A stretch of 64,000 nucleotides of DNA from Acanthochromis polyacanthus (taxonomy: Eukaryota; Chordata; Actinopteri; Pomacentridae): assembly GCF_021347895.1 (NCBI RefSeq), contig NC_067130.1:23261492-23325491 (forward strand), read 5' to 3'. Position 1 is the first letter of the stretch. Every line of letters starts with the position of its first letter. The notes under the pieces were generated by a model. That model did not search any database. It saw nothing but the letters and a program-made list of their open reading frames with translations, and was not told where the DNA came from. Positions 21,901 to 33,379 of the stretch are shown in pieces. The position numbers and the translations under genes were made by a program.

Positions 21901-23034
21901 AAGACAAAACATCAAGGAAAGGGATTCACAATCAATGAAATCAGAGCCAGTGGATACTGGATTCCTGGAATGAGCAGAGTAGTAGGGTCATACATCCATC
22001 AGTGTGTAATGTGTCGTAAACTCAGGAGAGCCACAGAGGTTCAAAGAATGAGTGACTTACCTGTAGAACGCGTCGAGCCCTCCCCTCCTTTCACATATTG
22101 TGGAATGGATTGCTTCGGCCCATTCATAACCACACAAGGAAGGAAACAGCATAAGCGATACGGCCTGCTTTTCACTTGCTTTTGCTCACGAGCCATTCAC
22201 ATTGAGATGTTAGAGGACCTGTCCACTGACACCTTCATCAATGCCCTGCGATGCTTCATTTCTCTTCGAGGTGCAGTGCGTCAGATTCAGTGCGATCAAG
22301 GCACTAATTTTGTTGGTGCGAAGAATGAGTTCAAAACAGCTTTACAAGAGCTTGACACACAGAGACTGAACACATTCCTGTCACAAAAACAGTGTGACTT
22401 TGTCATGAATGCGCCTCACTCCAGCCACGCAGGAGGCGTGTGGGAGCGCCAGATAAAGACTGTTAAAGGTGTTCTGAGCTCCACCCTGTCTCTTTCTCAA
22501 GGCAGGCTCAACGATGCTTCACTACGGACTGTGCTGTATGAAGCTATGGCAATAGTTAACAGTCGACCCCTCACTGTGGATAACCTCAACTGCCCTGACA
22601 GCCTTGAACCACTCACCCCCAATCATCTGATCAACATGAAGTCCAGTACAGCACTCCCTCCACCAGGCAAGTTCCCTAGGGAGGACTTATATGGAGCAAA
22701 AAGATGGCGACGTGTGCAGTTTCTAGCAGAGCAATTCTGGAGCAGGTGGAAACGAGAATATCTGCACAGCATTACCACAAGGCAACGGTGGCACACGCCA
22801 AGGAGAAATCTGATGGTTAGTGACATAGTGATGGACAAAGATGAACTGTTACCCAGAAGTGAATGGAGACTCGCAAGAGTCATAGAAACTGTCAGTGGTA
22901 AGGATGGACTTGTAAGGAGGGTGAAAATCTCAGTAGGAGATAAAGGTCTGAGTAAGAAAGGTGAGTGCCCTTCTAGACCTTCTATATTAGAACGCCCAGT
23001 GCAGAAGTTAGTTCTGTTGTTTGAAGCTTCTTAA
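18936..23034 (+). CDS. BEL pol polyprotein: protease, RT, RNase H, integrase
   Basis: This open frame encodes the enzymes that cleave, reverse-transcribe and integrate the element. Domains in order: aspartic protease (ALLDTQSDSTFI); reverse transcriptase (LRVVFDCSAKY, LLCDIEKMYHQF and the catalytic FYVDDGVTS); RNase H (HHFSDASTSGYG, then FWTDSKVVLGYI); integrase with an H-H-C-C zinc region (HCHEKTKHQ, CVMCRKLRR) and D, D, E residues in MDCFGPF, QCDQGTNFVG and GGVWERQIK; and a C-terminal chromatin-side domain with LLPRSEWRLARV. No internal stop or frameshift was seen after about 18936. The first in-frame residues join the gag frame, so the natural start is probably within a gag-pol fusion. Confidence 0.88.
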
Positions 23035-23127
23035 GCTATGGTTACACAAAAACAACGACACTGTTATTGAGAAAATTATTCTTAGTTCACATCATTTAAT
23101 GTTGAACATTCATAATTTTGGTGGGAG

Positions 23128-23828
23128 TGTAGCAAACCCATTTTGTTTTATGCGTGCTATGTCTCATTTTGTCCACCAGATGGCAGCTTGTTGTGTGTGA
23201 GTTATCTTTAGAAAATTAAAGTTTCATTCAAAATGCATTTTTTGGAACATAATCTTCACATATGCTGAGTTTTATTATATGGGTTTTGTTAAGAAATGCA
23301 ATTTTACCTGCTGTATGTGTACATTTCTGGTGTTTTTGGAGTTAATGGTTCACTTTTATATTGCTATGATTTTATTTTGAAAACTATCGTTTGCTTCCTG
23401 TCTGCATTGTTTTGCCGGGAATCACAGTCGCTTCTCTAGGAATGAATGAGCTAACGTAAAGAAATAAAAGTTCAAGCTAAACTACGGTATAAGGCATCAA
23501 ACTTTAAGTGCATATGTTTTGCAACCCCCCGAAGAGGCACAAGGTTAGTGTGTGTATGCGTTATGTTTATGATTGTAATGTTGTAGATGATAGATATGTA
23601 GGAAAACTGTGCTAGCCGCCTGCTCACTTGTTAGCAAACTTATAGCATTGCTAAGTTTAAGAGTGCACTGTGATTCAACATAGAAGAGTTGTGAGACTGA
23701 AATGTGATTGCTTTGTTTCTCTTTATTTTGTCTGTTCTCACGTTGGTTCACGGTATTGCTTGTGAAAAAGCAATAAATTTAAAAACCATCAGTCGAGTCT
23801 CTCACCATCTTTCGGAGGGTATGCTACA
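23128..23828 (+). repeat. BEL 3' LTR
   Basis: Same length and ends as the 5' LTR, with about six base differences (for example CTGCTGTATG for CTGCTTTATG, and CTTCTCTAGG for TTTCTCTACG). It is followed directly by the GTTCG duplication. Confidence 0.92.
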
Positions 23829-25080
23829 GTTCGTTCATCTTACCTGTTCTCCCCTACATCCATCCATCCATTCTCGATACACCGCTTCAGTCCTCGCTAT
23901 CTCCCCTACATATATTTTATTATACATTTTTAAATAAACACATTCAGTAACATGACATCAAGGTTTCTTTTATTAACAGGTGCGCACAATTACAAAACAA
24001 TTCAACATTCACTCCAAATCAACAGTAACACTAAACCATGCAACATTCACTCCAAATAAACAGTCAAAACCATCCCTTCTTAGAGCAAGTTCCCATTGCC
24101 TCCTCTTCTCTGCATTTTGGGGAAACCTTAAAAACATGAGAAGATACCCAAGATATATGAATTATTGACGACATTTTACACCCTTCTTACCTTTAACGTT
24201 AATGGTAAGGACAAAAATACTGAGCTAAATTATGATATTGTTGGGGTAATTCATGTAGCCTGTGCTTGAATGCCATTATGAAAACCTAAATAACAGTAAT
24301 ATGTTAAAAGAAATGTGAAAAAGAAATATTCAATGATTATTATGTAAACAAATGGTAGAAACATTTCTAAAACGTCAGGGTCAAAATAACTTGTATTATA
24401 CAAGTACAAATCCACTAAGTCAGTAACAATTATCCTAAATATGTCCCTCAAGTCATTTTTCTACAAGTGAAAGGTGATTCCACGGGCTCTTGTTTAGAAG
24501 GAACGTTCATTTGAGCATCCATATGCTGCACAAAAGTGTGGCATCTTGCACTGTAGGGGGGTATTTTTGCAAACACAAAGCCAGCCAGTTACTGTATCAC
24601 AATGAATCTAAATCAAGGATATATTTCACTAATGAAACAGCTTGGGAATCATGTTAAAACGAAGGAGTAATTATGTCTTTCCCACCTGTATAGAATTAAG
24701 TCCAGGTTACTTTGTAATAGTCCAAGTGGCTCACATGTCTCATTCACAACCTCTTGTTTCTTTGCTAGCTAATGCCCAACTGCATCCACACAAATTGTCA
24801 TTTAGACAAAATATGTTGTTGTCACAAAATTATTGTTGGTCTCACGGAAACCTATATAATAATTGAAACTCCCAGATTGCAGCCTTGCAAATGGCTGGAA
24901 CAAACACACAAATATGCAGCGATTTTTCAAAAAGAAAAACTGCAATTGCAACAGGTCTGCGCGGCCTGAATCATAGCCACGTTATTAAGGTTTTTAATAA
25001 ACCAAACCGTTTGTAAATCCATCAAGAATTCAGCAAGTTAAGTGTATTTTTGTTTGTGTAGGTCGCTCACCTTCCATCCA
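23829..25080. other. Interior of the 8-bp-TSD element right of BEL, no gene seen
   Basis: AT-rich sequence with only short frames and no recognised domain, splice pattern or RNA gene. A direct near-repeat with CAACATTCACTCCAAAT occurs at about 24005 and 24042. Confidence 0.5.
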
Positions 25081-25740
25081 CTACTATAGAGCACTCCGGA
25101 ACAGTCCCCCTAGGTAAGATGGCCGACCGGTGACGACGCCGGCGAAAATCCCATCAGCCATCTAGCCTTTCTATGTATATCTATGCACGGGACGACTTTA
25201 CAAAGGATAAAAATTAAAACGACTAACTGTAAATTATAAATTTGTAAAACTGTAAATTTAAAATAATTTCTAGACCTTGACAAATTGTTTTGATCATAAA
25301 GTGAAATACTAGATTGTTCAGTTCCAGATACTGAATGTTTAGTGTTTTTGTAGATAAACTGTGATCTGGTAGTTACAATGCATGTGCAAATGATGAACTG
25401 AGGCACAATAGGCTACTGTTGAAATTGAACTTATTTTCCATAAGAAATTTCAGGTTCATAATGTTTCGTAAAAAGATAGTTAATTAAATGTGAACATTTT
25501 CAGAATGTATTTTTTTTTAAACTAACACAAAGGAGAAAAGTTGCAGTTGTGGTTATCTATAGGTTATTATGCTGTGATTTTACTTGTGGGGCCCACTGGA
25601 GGTCAGATTGGGCTTTATGTGGCCCCTGGATTAAAATGACTTTGACACCCCTGATCTTTATTGTGAAAAACAACAAAATGGAATCAGATAAAACAACACA
25701 GCCTTGCATATTCACGTTTTCACAGTTGTGAATGCATATA

Positions 25741-27304
25741 CAGTGCCTTGTGAAAGTATTCGGCCCCCTTGAACTTTTCAACCTTTCACCACATTTCAGG
25801 CTTCAAACATAAAGATATAAAATTTTAATTTTTTGTCAAGAATCAACAACAAGTGGGACACAATCGTTAAGTGGAATGAAATTTATTGGATATTTTAAAC
25901 TTTTTTAACAAATAAAAACCTGAAAAGTGGGGCGTGCAATATTATTCGGCCCCCTTGCATTAATACTTTGTAGCGCCACCTTTTGCTGCAGTTACAGCTG
26001 CAAGTTGCTTGGGGTATGTCTCTATCAGTTTTAGACATCGAGAGACTAAAATTCTTGCCCATTCTTCCTTGCAAAACAGCTCGAGCTCAGTGAGGTTGGA
26101 TGGACAGCATTTGTGAACATTCTAACACCTGGATACGTTTATTTGTGAACCATTCCATTGTAGATTTGGCTTTATGTTTTGGATCATTGTCCTGTTGGAA
26201 GATAAATCTCCGTCCCACTCTCAGATCTTTTGCAGACTCCAACAGGTTTTCTTCCAGAATGGTCCTGTATTTGGCTCCATTCATCTTCCCATCAATTTTA
26301 AACATCTTCCCTGTCCCTGCTGAAGAAAAGCAGGCCCAAACCATGAGGCTGCCACCACCATGTTTGACAGTGGGGATGGTGTGTTCAGGGTGATGAGCTG
26401 TGTTGCTTTTACGCCAAACATATCGTTTTGCATTGTGGCCAAAAAGTTCCATTTTGGTTTCATCTGACCAGAGCACCTTCTTCCACGTTTGGTGTGTCTC
26501 CCAGGTGGCTTGTGGCAAACTTCAAACGAGACTTTTTATGGATATCTTTGAGAAATGGCTTTGTTCTTGCCACTCTTCCATAAAGGCCAGATTTGTGCAG
26601 TGTACGACTGATTGTTGTCCTATGGACAGACTCTCCCACCTCAGCTGTAGATCTCTGCAGTTCATCCAGAGTGATCATGGGCCTCTTGGCTGCATCTCTG
26701 ATCAGTCTTCTCCGTGTTGGAGGTGAAAGTTTAGAGGGACGGCCGGGTCTTGGTAGATTTGCAGTGGTCTGATACTCCTTCCATTTCAGTATGATTGCTT
26801 GCACAGTGCTCCTTGAGATGTTTAAAGCTTGGGAAATCTTTTTGTATCCAAATCCGGCTTTAAACTTCTCCACAACAGTACCTCGGACCTGCCTGGTGTG
26901 TTCCTTGGTCTTCATGATGCTCTCTGCACTTTAAACAGAACCCTGAGACTATCACAGAGCAGGTACATTTATACGGAGACTTGATTACACACAGGTGGAT
27001 TCTATTTATCATCATCAGTCATTTAGGACAACATTGGATCATTCAGAGATCCTCACTGAACTTCTGGAGTGAGTTTGCTGCACTGAAAGTAAAGGGGCCG
27101 AATAATATTGCACACCCCACTTTTCAATTTTTTATTTGTTAAAAAAAGTATAAAATATCCAATAAATTTCATTCCACTTCACAATTGTGTCCCAATTGTT
27201 GTTGATTCTTGACAAAAAATTAACATTTTATATCTTTATGTTTGAAGCCTGAAATGTGGCGAAAGGTTGAAAAGTTCAAGGGGGCCGAATACTTTCACAA
27301 GGCA

Positions 27305-27307
<3 letters not shown>
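25741..27307 (-). mobile_element. Tc1/mariner transposon, complete ends, inactive
   Basis: Long inverted ends start CAGTGCCTTGTGAAAGTATT and are flanked by TA on both sides (25739-25740 and 27308-27309). Total length is 1,567 bases, typical for fish Tc1 elements. The transposase gene on minus is broken. The right flank runs into an (AT)n tract. Confidence 0.9.
26087..26915 (-). pseudogene. Tc1 transposase, frameshifted
   Basis: The enzyme cuts and reinserts the element through a paired-like helix-turn-helix domain and a DD34E catalytic core. The first part (26460-26915) has RQVRGTVVEKFKAGFGYKKI and the GRPSKLSPPTRR linker. After an indel near 26480-26510 the catalytic part (26087-26518) continues with LWSDETKMELFG (first D) and [15 protein letters not shown] (second D). 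The third motif, normally SPDLNPIE, is degraded, with its E region lost near 26090-26110. It is non-functional. Confidence 0.85.
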
Positions 27308-27356
<49 letters not shown>

Positions 27357-27380
27357 GTCCATGAGCCAATATACACTGCC

Positions 27381-27470
<90 letters not shown>

Positions 27471-27480
27471 GGCATGCCAT
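27308..27480 (+). repeat. (AT)n microsatellites
   Basis: Two long AT tracts, about 27308-27352 and 27380-27470, are separated by a short unique stretch (ACACGTCCATGAGCCAATA). A third AT tract lies at 27588-27616. Confidence 0.95.
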
Positions 27481-27486
27481 TTAGGA

Positions 27487-27585
27487 AATTATATATGTAA
27501 TGAAAGTACGAATATATTGAATGAAAGTTGATATAATGCAAGTTGATATGTATATAATGAAAGTACGAATATATTGAATGAAAGT

Positions 27586-27621
<36 letters not shown>

Positions 27622-27690
27622 AATGATATATAATGAAAGTACGAATATATTGAATGAAAGTTGATATATATTGAATGATAGTCGTAATAT
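27487..27690 (+). repeat. GAATATATTGAATGAAAG minisatellite
   Basis: The motif ACGAATATATTGAATGAAAG and variants recur at least five times. An inverted, shorter version (CATTCCATATATTCAAAG) lies at 32925-32975 on the other side of the 5.2 kb element, so the array may be its outermost subterminal part. Confidence 0.65.
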
Positions 27691-28772
27691 ATATAGGGTC
27701 ATTCCAGGTGAAATGACCAGATATTCCTTGGGGGTGTTGCTGCACCATTTTCAAATTAGACCTAAATTTGCATTCCATTAGATCGTCACAAAAGTACTTT
27801 CTATGCAACATTGTAGGCCTGTAGCTCAAATAGTTTCTGAGTTGTGGGGGTCTGAAATTTTCAGAATTTGGGCTATAAAAAGCCTCGCCAGCGTTTTTTG
27901 CATCTTTAAGTGGTTAATTCTCAGCCTCTAGACATACCAGAGAGCTGTGAGTTGGTAAACAAGGCCTATGCATGTAGAAAGTGCCCCACAAACATCCTCA
28001 GGTGTTTCCCTACACTCTGCAGGCCATCGGGGCTTGCTAAAAATGCTAAAAATTAAGAGATACCTACTCACGAGTGGGGTTTGGGACCTTAAAAGTACTA
28101 GAAATGGGCGATTCTCACGAACATGGTACAACTTTTAGTGAAATTGAAAAACCATTATTTACACAATTTTTCCACCTCTTTTTATAAAATAGGATCTCAT
28201 GTCATTATTCAGTTTGAAATTCTAAACTATATTCACATTTTTTAGGTATTTTCAGACATTTTTCTTGAGACTTTGAGGAAATAAATTCATTACCGTAACA
28301 TGTTTTTAATTACAAAATATGAAAGAACAAAACTTTCTTTTGCCTTTTTTTTGACAACAAAGACTTTCTTGTGATCAAGGGTAGTGGGTACCACAAAAAA
28401 TATCTATTACTAACAAATCATATTATTTTTGTGCAAACATTTATTTCATCTCCGTAACATGGAAACAATTTTTTACATCAATTTTCATTGTGTTTTTGTA
28501 TATAAACATTACACTGAAAAAACAATAACACAATAGTGAAAAGGCTCTTTCACATTTAATTAAAAGATTACACATTATGAATGATTAATTAATGTAACTG
28601 TAAAAATTCATCAAAAAATGTACAATACGGTAATGAAAAAAATGCAACAGTAATGAATAACAATGTTTCGGAAATGAACACTTCAAACTTAACTACTTTA
28701 ATTATACATAAACAATAAAATGAATTGCCATCTACTCCTAAACTCCCCAATCTCTTAACAAGCAACTATATA

Positions 28773-29795
28773 CAGTGGGTACAAAAAGTATTCAGACCCC
28801 TTGAAATGTTTCACTCTCTGTGTCATTGCAGCCATTTGCCAAAATCAAAAAAGTTCATTTTAATTCTCATTAATGTACACTCAGCAACCCATCTTGACAG
28901 AAAAAAACAGAAATTTAGAAATTTTTGCAAATTTATTAAAAAAGAAAAACTGAAATATCACATGGTCATAAGTATTCAGACCCTGTGTTCAGTATTGAGT
29001 AGAAGCACCCTTTTCAGGTAGTACAGCTATGAGTCTTCTTGGGAATGACGCAACAAGTTTTTCACACCTGGATTTGGGGATCCTCTGCCATTCTTCCTTG
29101 CAGATCCTCTCCAGTTCTGTCAGGTTGGATGGTGAACGTTGGTGGACAGCAATTTTGAGGTCTCTCCAGAGATGCTCAATTGGGTTTAGGTCAGGGCTCT
29201 GGCTGGGCCAGTCAAGAACGGTCACAGAGTTGTTCTGAAGTCACTCCTTTGTTATTTTAGCTGTGTGCTTAGGGTCATTGTCCTGTTGAAAGGTGAACCT
29301 TCGGCCCAGTCTGAGGTCCTGAGCACTCTGGAAGAGGTTTTCCTCCAGGATATCTCTGTACTTGGCCGCATTCATCCTTCCTTTAATTGCAACCAGTCGC
29401 CCTGTCCCTGCAGCTGAAAAACACCCCCACAACATGATGCTCCCACCACCATATTTCACTGTAGGGATTGTATTGGGCAGGTGATGAGCAGTGCCTGGTT
29501 TTCTCCACACATACCGCTTAAAATTAACAGCAAAAAGTTCAATCTTGGTCTCATCAGACCAGAGAATCTTATTTCTCATAGTCTGGGAGTCCTTCATGTG
29601 TTTTTTGGCAAACTCTATGCGGGCTTTCATGTGTCTTGCACTGAGGAGAGGCTTCCGTCAGGCCACTCTGCCATAAACCCCCGACTGGTGGAGGGCTGCA
29701 GTGATAGTTGACTTTGTGGAACTTTTTCCTATCTCCCGACTGCATCTCTGGAGCTCAGCCACAGTGATCTTTGGGTTCTTCTTTACCTCTCTCTC
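28773..29795 (-). mobile_element. Tc1/mariner transposon, truncated at its 5' side
   Basis: The TIR CAGTGGGTACAAAAAGTATT starts after TA at 28771-28772. The matching right TIR is missing, and Tc1 similarity stops near 29795 inside the N-terminal part of the transposase. It is inserted within the 5.2 kb element. Confidence 0.85.
28989..29790 (-). pseudogene. Tc1 transposase, 5'-truncated and interrupted
   Basis: The catalytic core is recognisable: [13 protein letters not shown] (first D), [13 protein letters not shown] (second D) in 29241-29630, then [11 protein letters not shown] (third acidic residue) in 28989-29225. The two pieces are separated by a stop or indel near 29235. The DNA-binding region before position 29650 is only partly present and out of frame. 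The domain order matches DD34E fish Tc1 elements. Confidence 0.85.
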
Positions 29796-31400
29796 CTCCC
29801 ATTATTATTATTTGTTGGTTGCAGGACCCTGGATGGTAGGGCTTGGGGTTGAGGGTTAATGGGGTTTATTTCATCCATATCATCTGAGCTATGCTTGCAC
29901 TAGGAATTTTAAATGAAGAGCCACTGTGGCGCACTTATAAGAATAATAATGAGCCACAAAAAGCCACAAATTTCTGTGTCAGTGATACCGGAAAAAATGG
30001 AGTCATTTTCCTGCATTCTGGTGCATTTTGAGGTAAAAAAAAAAAAAAGCTCAATTAAATAGTTCTATTTTAACTATTTTATTTCTACTTGTATGTATGC
30101 ATGTTGCTATTTTCATCGTTTTTACACCCCCCCCCCCCGAACGTGAAATGTTTACGTCTAAGTCCTGAATATAAATATCATCACAATGTGTGAATCTATA
30201 TCATTTTGCTAAACTTTCAGATCCAAATTTAATGTTCTTTTCATAAAAACATGCAGTCAGGGGTGAAGACACATTCCCATGTATATATGCATTTGGCCCA
30301 TTTAAAAACCTGTACCTGAAACATGTTCATGATCAAAACTTTTTGACCCATAAAAATATTAATTTCATGTCCAATTTACCTTCTTTTCCTCCTATGTCCA
30401 ATTCTTCAACCCTCACTATGTACCATATCTCACAACTGTAGCATAAACTCAACAAAAACCTCCTCTTTCTTGCTTTTCCTGATCACAAATGACTCACCTT
30501 GTGGCACACCGTTCAGAGATTTCACACAGTAAAAATAGCATGCTTTTCTGTGATTGGCCGAGAGCGGGTCATGACCCGGGCGCATGATCAAGATTCAGGT
30601 GGCTCCAACCATTTCCGATGCCTGCTGAGAGAAAAGGTTTGTTTTTCTTATATTATCGCTCGGGCGTTTTCATGAAAAAGTAAGTTGAACCCTTTTTTGT
30701 TGCTTTTTACAAGAAAAATAGAGCGCCACTGTGGCTCACACGGTTCAGAATGACTGCGCCATCCAGCAAAACGATGCGCCAATGGCGTTGTGGCGATCGG
30801 CTAGCGCAAGCCTAGCTGAGGAAGGGATTTCGTTTGTTATGTTTTGGATAGCTCTTTTATTTTTGTTGTATCTATTCGAATTTTCTCTCCATTTTTTTCT
30901 TTGCTTCTGCAGCTGTCTGGGTGTCAGGTCTGCTGCTGCCTTCAGCAACCCTTTTTCCTTGCGTTTTTGATATCTGTTAAATGAGAAGTATCCGTTAAAA
31001 AGTGCAATGGTGTGTGTGTGTGTGGGACTGTTCTTAAGCTGTTTTCACTTGATCAGCGGTTTGTGCTTCGCTCACCACTAGGTAGAGATCAACAAAGTGT
31101 TTTTATTGCTGATCACGTGAAGGCAGCTTTGCAGTCACACACAGATTCATAAATGTGTGTTCTGCTGTTCTCTTTCCTTATTTAGGCCTACCTTTCTCTT
31201 TCTTTTTTTCTATACTATATAAATTTTGTCTGTTTCTCCACCCGAGCTCTTGATGCAGCCCTCTTATTTCACTTTCTTTTGTTCTTGAGGAATTTAGGTT
31301 GGCTTAAGTCAGTAAAACAATATGGACAATAATAAACACTTTAATCATTGTGTAATAACAAAATTTATGAATAGTTTATGTATTCTAAATGTTTTCTTAT
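29796..31400. other. Interior of the 5.2 kb element, no gene recognised
   Basis: Mixed-composition sequence with poly-A and poly-C runs (30031-30046 and 30129-30138). Two related phrases occur: GAGCCACTGTGGCGCAC near 29920 and GAGCGCCACTGTGGCTCAC near 30721. The plus frame 30731-30970 has no recognisable domain, and its hydrophobic middle is T-rich DNA rather than a convincing membrane protein. Confidence 0.4.
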
Positions 31401-33001
31401 TTTTTAAAGAAACTGTTAATTACCGTAATCTTATCTTTCATTACCGCAACAGGCCTCTACATTACATGATAATGAAAGCTACGCATTACGGTAATGAATG
31501 ACATTTACCTAAGCTAGCTTAAAATGGCAGTATGCTATAATGACTCAGCAAAAAAAATCTTAACCAGCAGTGTCAGCTCTCTACTACTTTCTTTACAGTA
31601 AACTATCTAATTGAAGACTTTTTAAGAACATGAAATATTACACATTACGGTAATGATCACTTATGGTGTGGAAGGAGACAGATGTAACGATAAACTTAAC
31701 GATTACCAACATCAAACAATGCCAAACAATCTTACTTTGTAGCCATCTTTCCTCTTGTGTTCTTTGTGATGCATTATGGGTAAGAATAACTTTATTTAAA
31801 ATAACACTGTGATTATGACAGGGCCATGAACAAGGTGCAACGGTAATGAAAGCTGCATGTTAGGACACTCCATTTTCCTCAAATATTTTTTTAAACAACT
31901 TAGGTAACCATTATAGCTTATCATAATCTGCTACATAATATCGTTTTAAACAGATTTATATAATTTTCTGTAAAATTGCTTTAATATTCATGATGCTACA
32001 TTGAGGTGAAACCATTAAATTTTTCACTGGACGCATTACGGTAATGAATTTAAAACTCCAAAATCAGTTTAAAAAAAAAAATACAATTTTGGCAACAAAC
32101 TGTGGACAATGCCACATAACAGATGTAATGATCTTTCAATAAAAATTAAATATTTCAGGTTACAGGTCAAGTATGTCCCTAAAATCTTTGAAGACACAGC
32201 TTCGGTTGACTTAATGAGAATCGCCCACTGCACAGAAGTGTTCTAACACCCCTGGGTTCCATTCTACACAAACTTGTGTGATAACTTAGCAAACTGGAGC
32301 TTTCTAGGTACCTCAGTTTGGAAAATATGAGCTCCCAAAGTTGGACGAGATTTTTAATTGGCTATTTTTGGTCTCAAAAATCTCAGTGTGGGACAGGTAC
32401 CAGAGACCCCAAATTTTTCTACAAGACAGTTCCATCTGTCTTTCTATCACTGTACAAAAAAGCAGCAGGGTTATATTTGTAGTTACTGAGATATTCTTAC
32501 TCAAAATGGCATGGGTAATGTCAAAATCGTTTTTTGCTTTTCAGTACTTTAAATTGGGATACAAGTATTAGTAGTCATTTCAATGGTATTGGCGCTTTCA
32601 ATATTAGAGTTGCTGGGCTGCTCCTCTTCTTCTGGTAATGGTAATGTTCTTTTTGAAATGTTAGTTATTAAAGGTGACTACCTTCAAAAAGTGTAATGGT
32701 ATAACTTAGGTATACCTAAGTTATAACTTAGGTATAGGTTCTTTTTATAGCCCAAATTCTGAAAATTTCAGACCCCCACAACTCAGAAACTATTTGAGCT
32801 ACAGGCCTACAATTTTGCATAGAAAGCACTTTTGTGACTATCTAATTGCATGCAAATTTAGGACTAATTTGAAAATGGTGCGGCAACCACCATCTGGTGA
32901 AACCACACGGAATGACCCTATAATGTTCAGATTTTCATTCCATATATTCAAAGTTTCATTCCATATATTCAGACTTTTTCCTACGGAGCCCTGGAAGGGA
33001 C

Positions 33002-33379
33002 ATGGCAAACAAAAACAGGAATCTTAGTGGACGTTTTCTCTTCAGATTAGCTATCCGTCTTCATCGTTGTCACAGGCAACAGCGACTACATTTAAGAAGA
33101 CAGATAATTTTTAGAGATGTTTTGATTCTGAACACTGAACGTGTGAGCATTAGCTTAGTTACTTAGCTTCGACTATGTTTGCATCCACTACGTAGACATT
33201 AAACACACGCCATATGTTGATTATAATGATAATATCTATGTTTATCTTTGTAGCTGGTCTTAAGGCTAATTACGAGGCAGAGATCAGCTGTTGCCTGGAC
33301 AGATCCACGATCACGCCATTGGTTGGACACAATTGTACTGGATTTCTATCCGAACTGTCATGAGACATTTTTATTGTGA
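33002..33379 (+). pseudogene. PIF/Harbinger-like nuclease, N-terminal two exons
   Basis: The ATG at 33002 begins an arginine-rich 47-codon exon (MANKNRNLSGRFLFRLAIRL) ending at a good donor (CGT then GTGAGC). A second exon 33254-33379 follows an AG acceptor and joins in frame: LVLRLITRQRSAVAWTDPRS, then RHWLDTIVLDFYPN, then a stop. The PRS-x2-W...IV pattern resembles the start of fish HARBI1-like nucleases. The catalytic DDE region is absent. An AATAAA lies at about 33409. I infer a deletion derivative; a small host gene is possible but less likely. Confidence 0.4.

Larger units (their letters stand above)
16229..23828 (+). mobile_element. BEL/Pao LTR retrotransposon, full length, perfect 5-bp TSD
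   Basis: Two 701-bp LTRs (16229-16929 and 23128-23828), each TG...CA, bracket gag and pol on plus. GTTCG precedes the left LTR (16224-16228) and follows the right one (23829-23833), a perfect target duplication. I counted about six differences between the LTRs, under one percent, so insertion is recent. The only visible coding damage is around the nucleocapsid zinc knuckle. This is the youngest layer of the 15.4-25.7 kb nest. Confidence 0.92.
15440..25185. mobile_element. DNA transposon with CATAGATATACATAGAAAGG termini and 8-bp TSD
   Basis: The left end CATAGATATACATAGAAAGG is repeated in inverse at 25166-25185. Inverted similarity extends about 110 bases, including GGCCATCTTACCTAGG at both ends. 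Flanks are CACAGGAC (15432-15439) and CACGGGAC (25186-25193), an 8-bp duplication with one mismatch. CA/TG termini with 8 bp are reminiscent of P elements, but no THAP or other transposase exon was found. Internal non-BEL sequence is about 15550-16228 and 23829-25080; I recognise no gene there. Confidence 0.6.
15390..25653. mobile_element. hAT-type MITE, split by nested insertions
   Basis: The left end CAGCGATGTCAAAACCGGCC and the right end TTTGACACCCCTG are inverted matches of the hAT type with a CAGGGGTGTCAAA consensus. Flanking octamers are similar: ATTTTTAC at 15382-15389 and ATCTTTAT at 25654-25661 (6 of 8). Without the nested material it is only about 520 bases long (15390-15439 plus 25186-25653). 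It has no transposase. Confidence 0.6.
27697..32919. mobile_element. ~5.2 kb DNA element with long inverted ends and TTACGGTAA palindromes, family not identified
   Basis: The left end GGGTCATTCCAGGTGAAATG and about 180 following bases are repeated in inverse at 32740-32919. A further inverted match (TGGGCGATTCTCA) lies at about 28107 and 32213. Flanks are compatible with a TA or TATA duplication. Subterminal regions carry many copies of GCATTACGGTAATGAA or its complement, for example near 28288, 28625, 31422, 31484, 31646 and 32034. Except for a nested Tc1 (28773-29795) I recognise no coding sequence, so it is non-autonomous or its transposase has been lost. Confidence 0.6.

Noticed and set aside
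27236..27829. 197-residue minus frame rich in IYIYI
   Set aside because: It crosses (AT)n tracts and minisatellite; no real protein.
30731..30970. Possible small membrane protein
   Set aside because: The hydrophobic stretch comes from T-rich DNA in a transposon interior; no homology is recognised.
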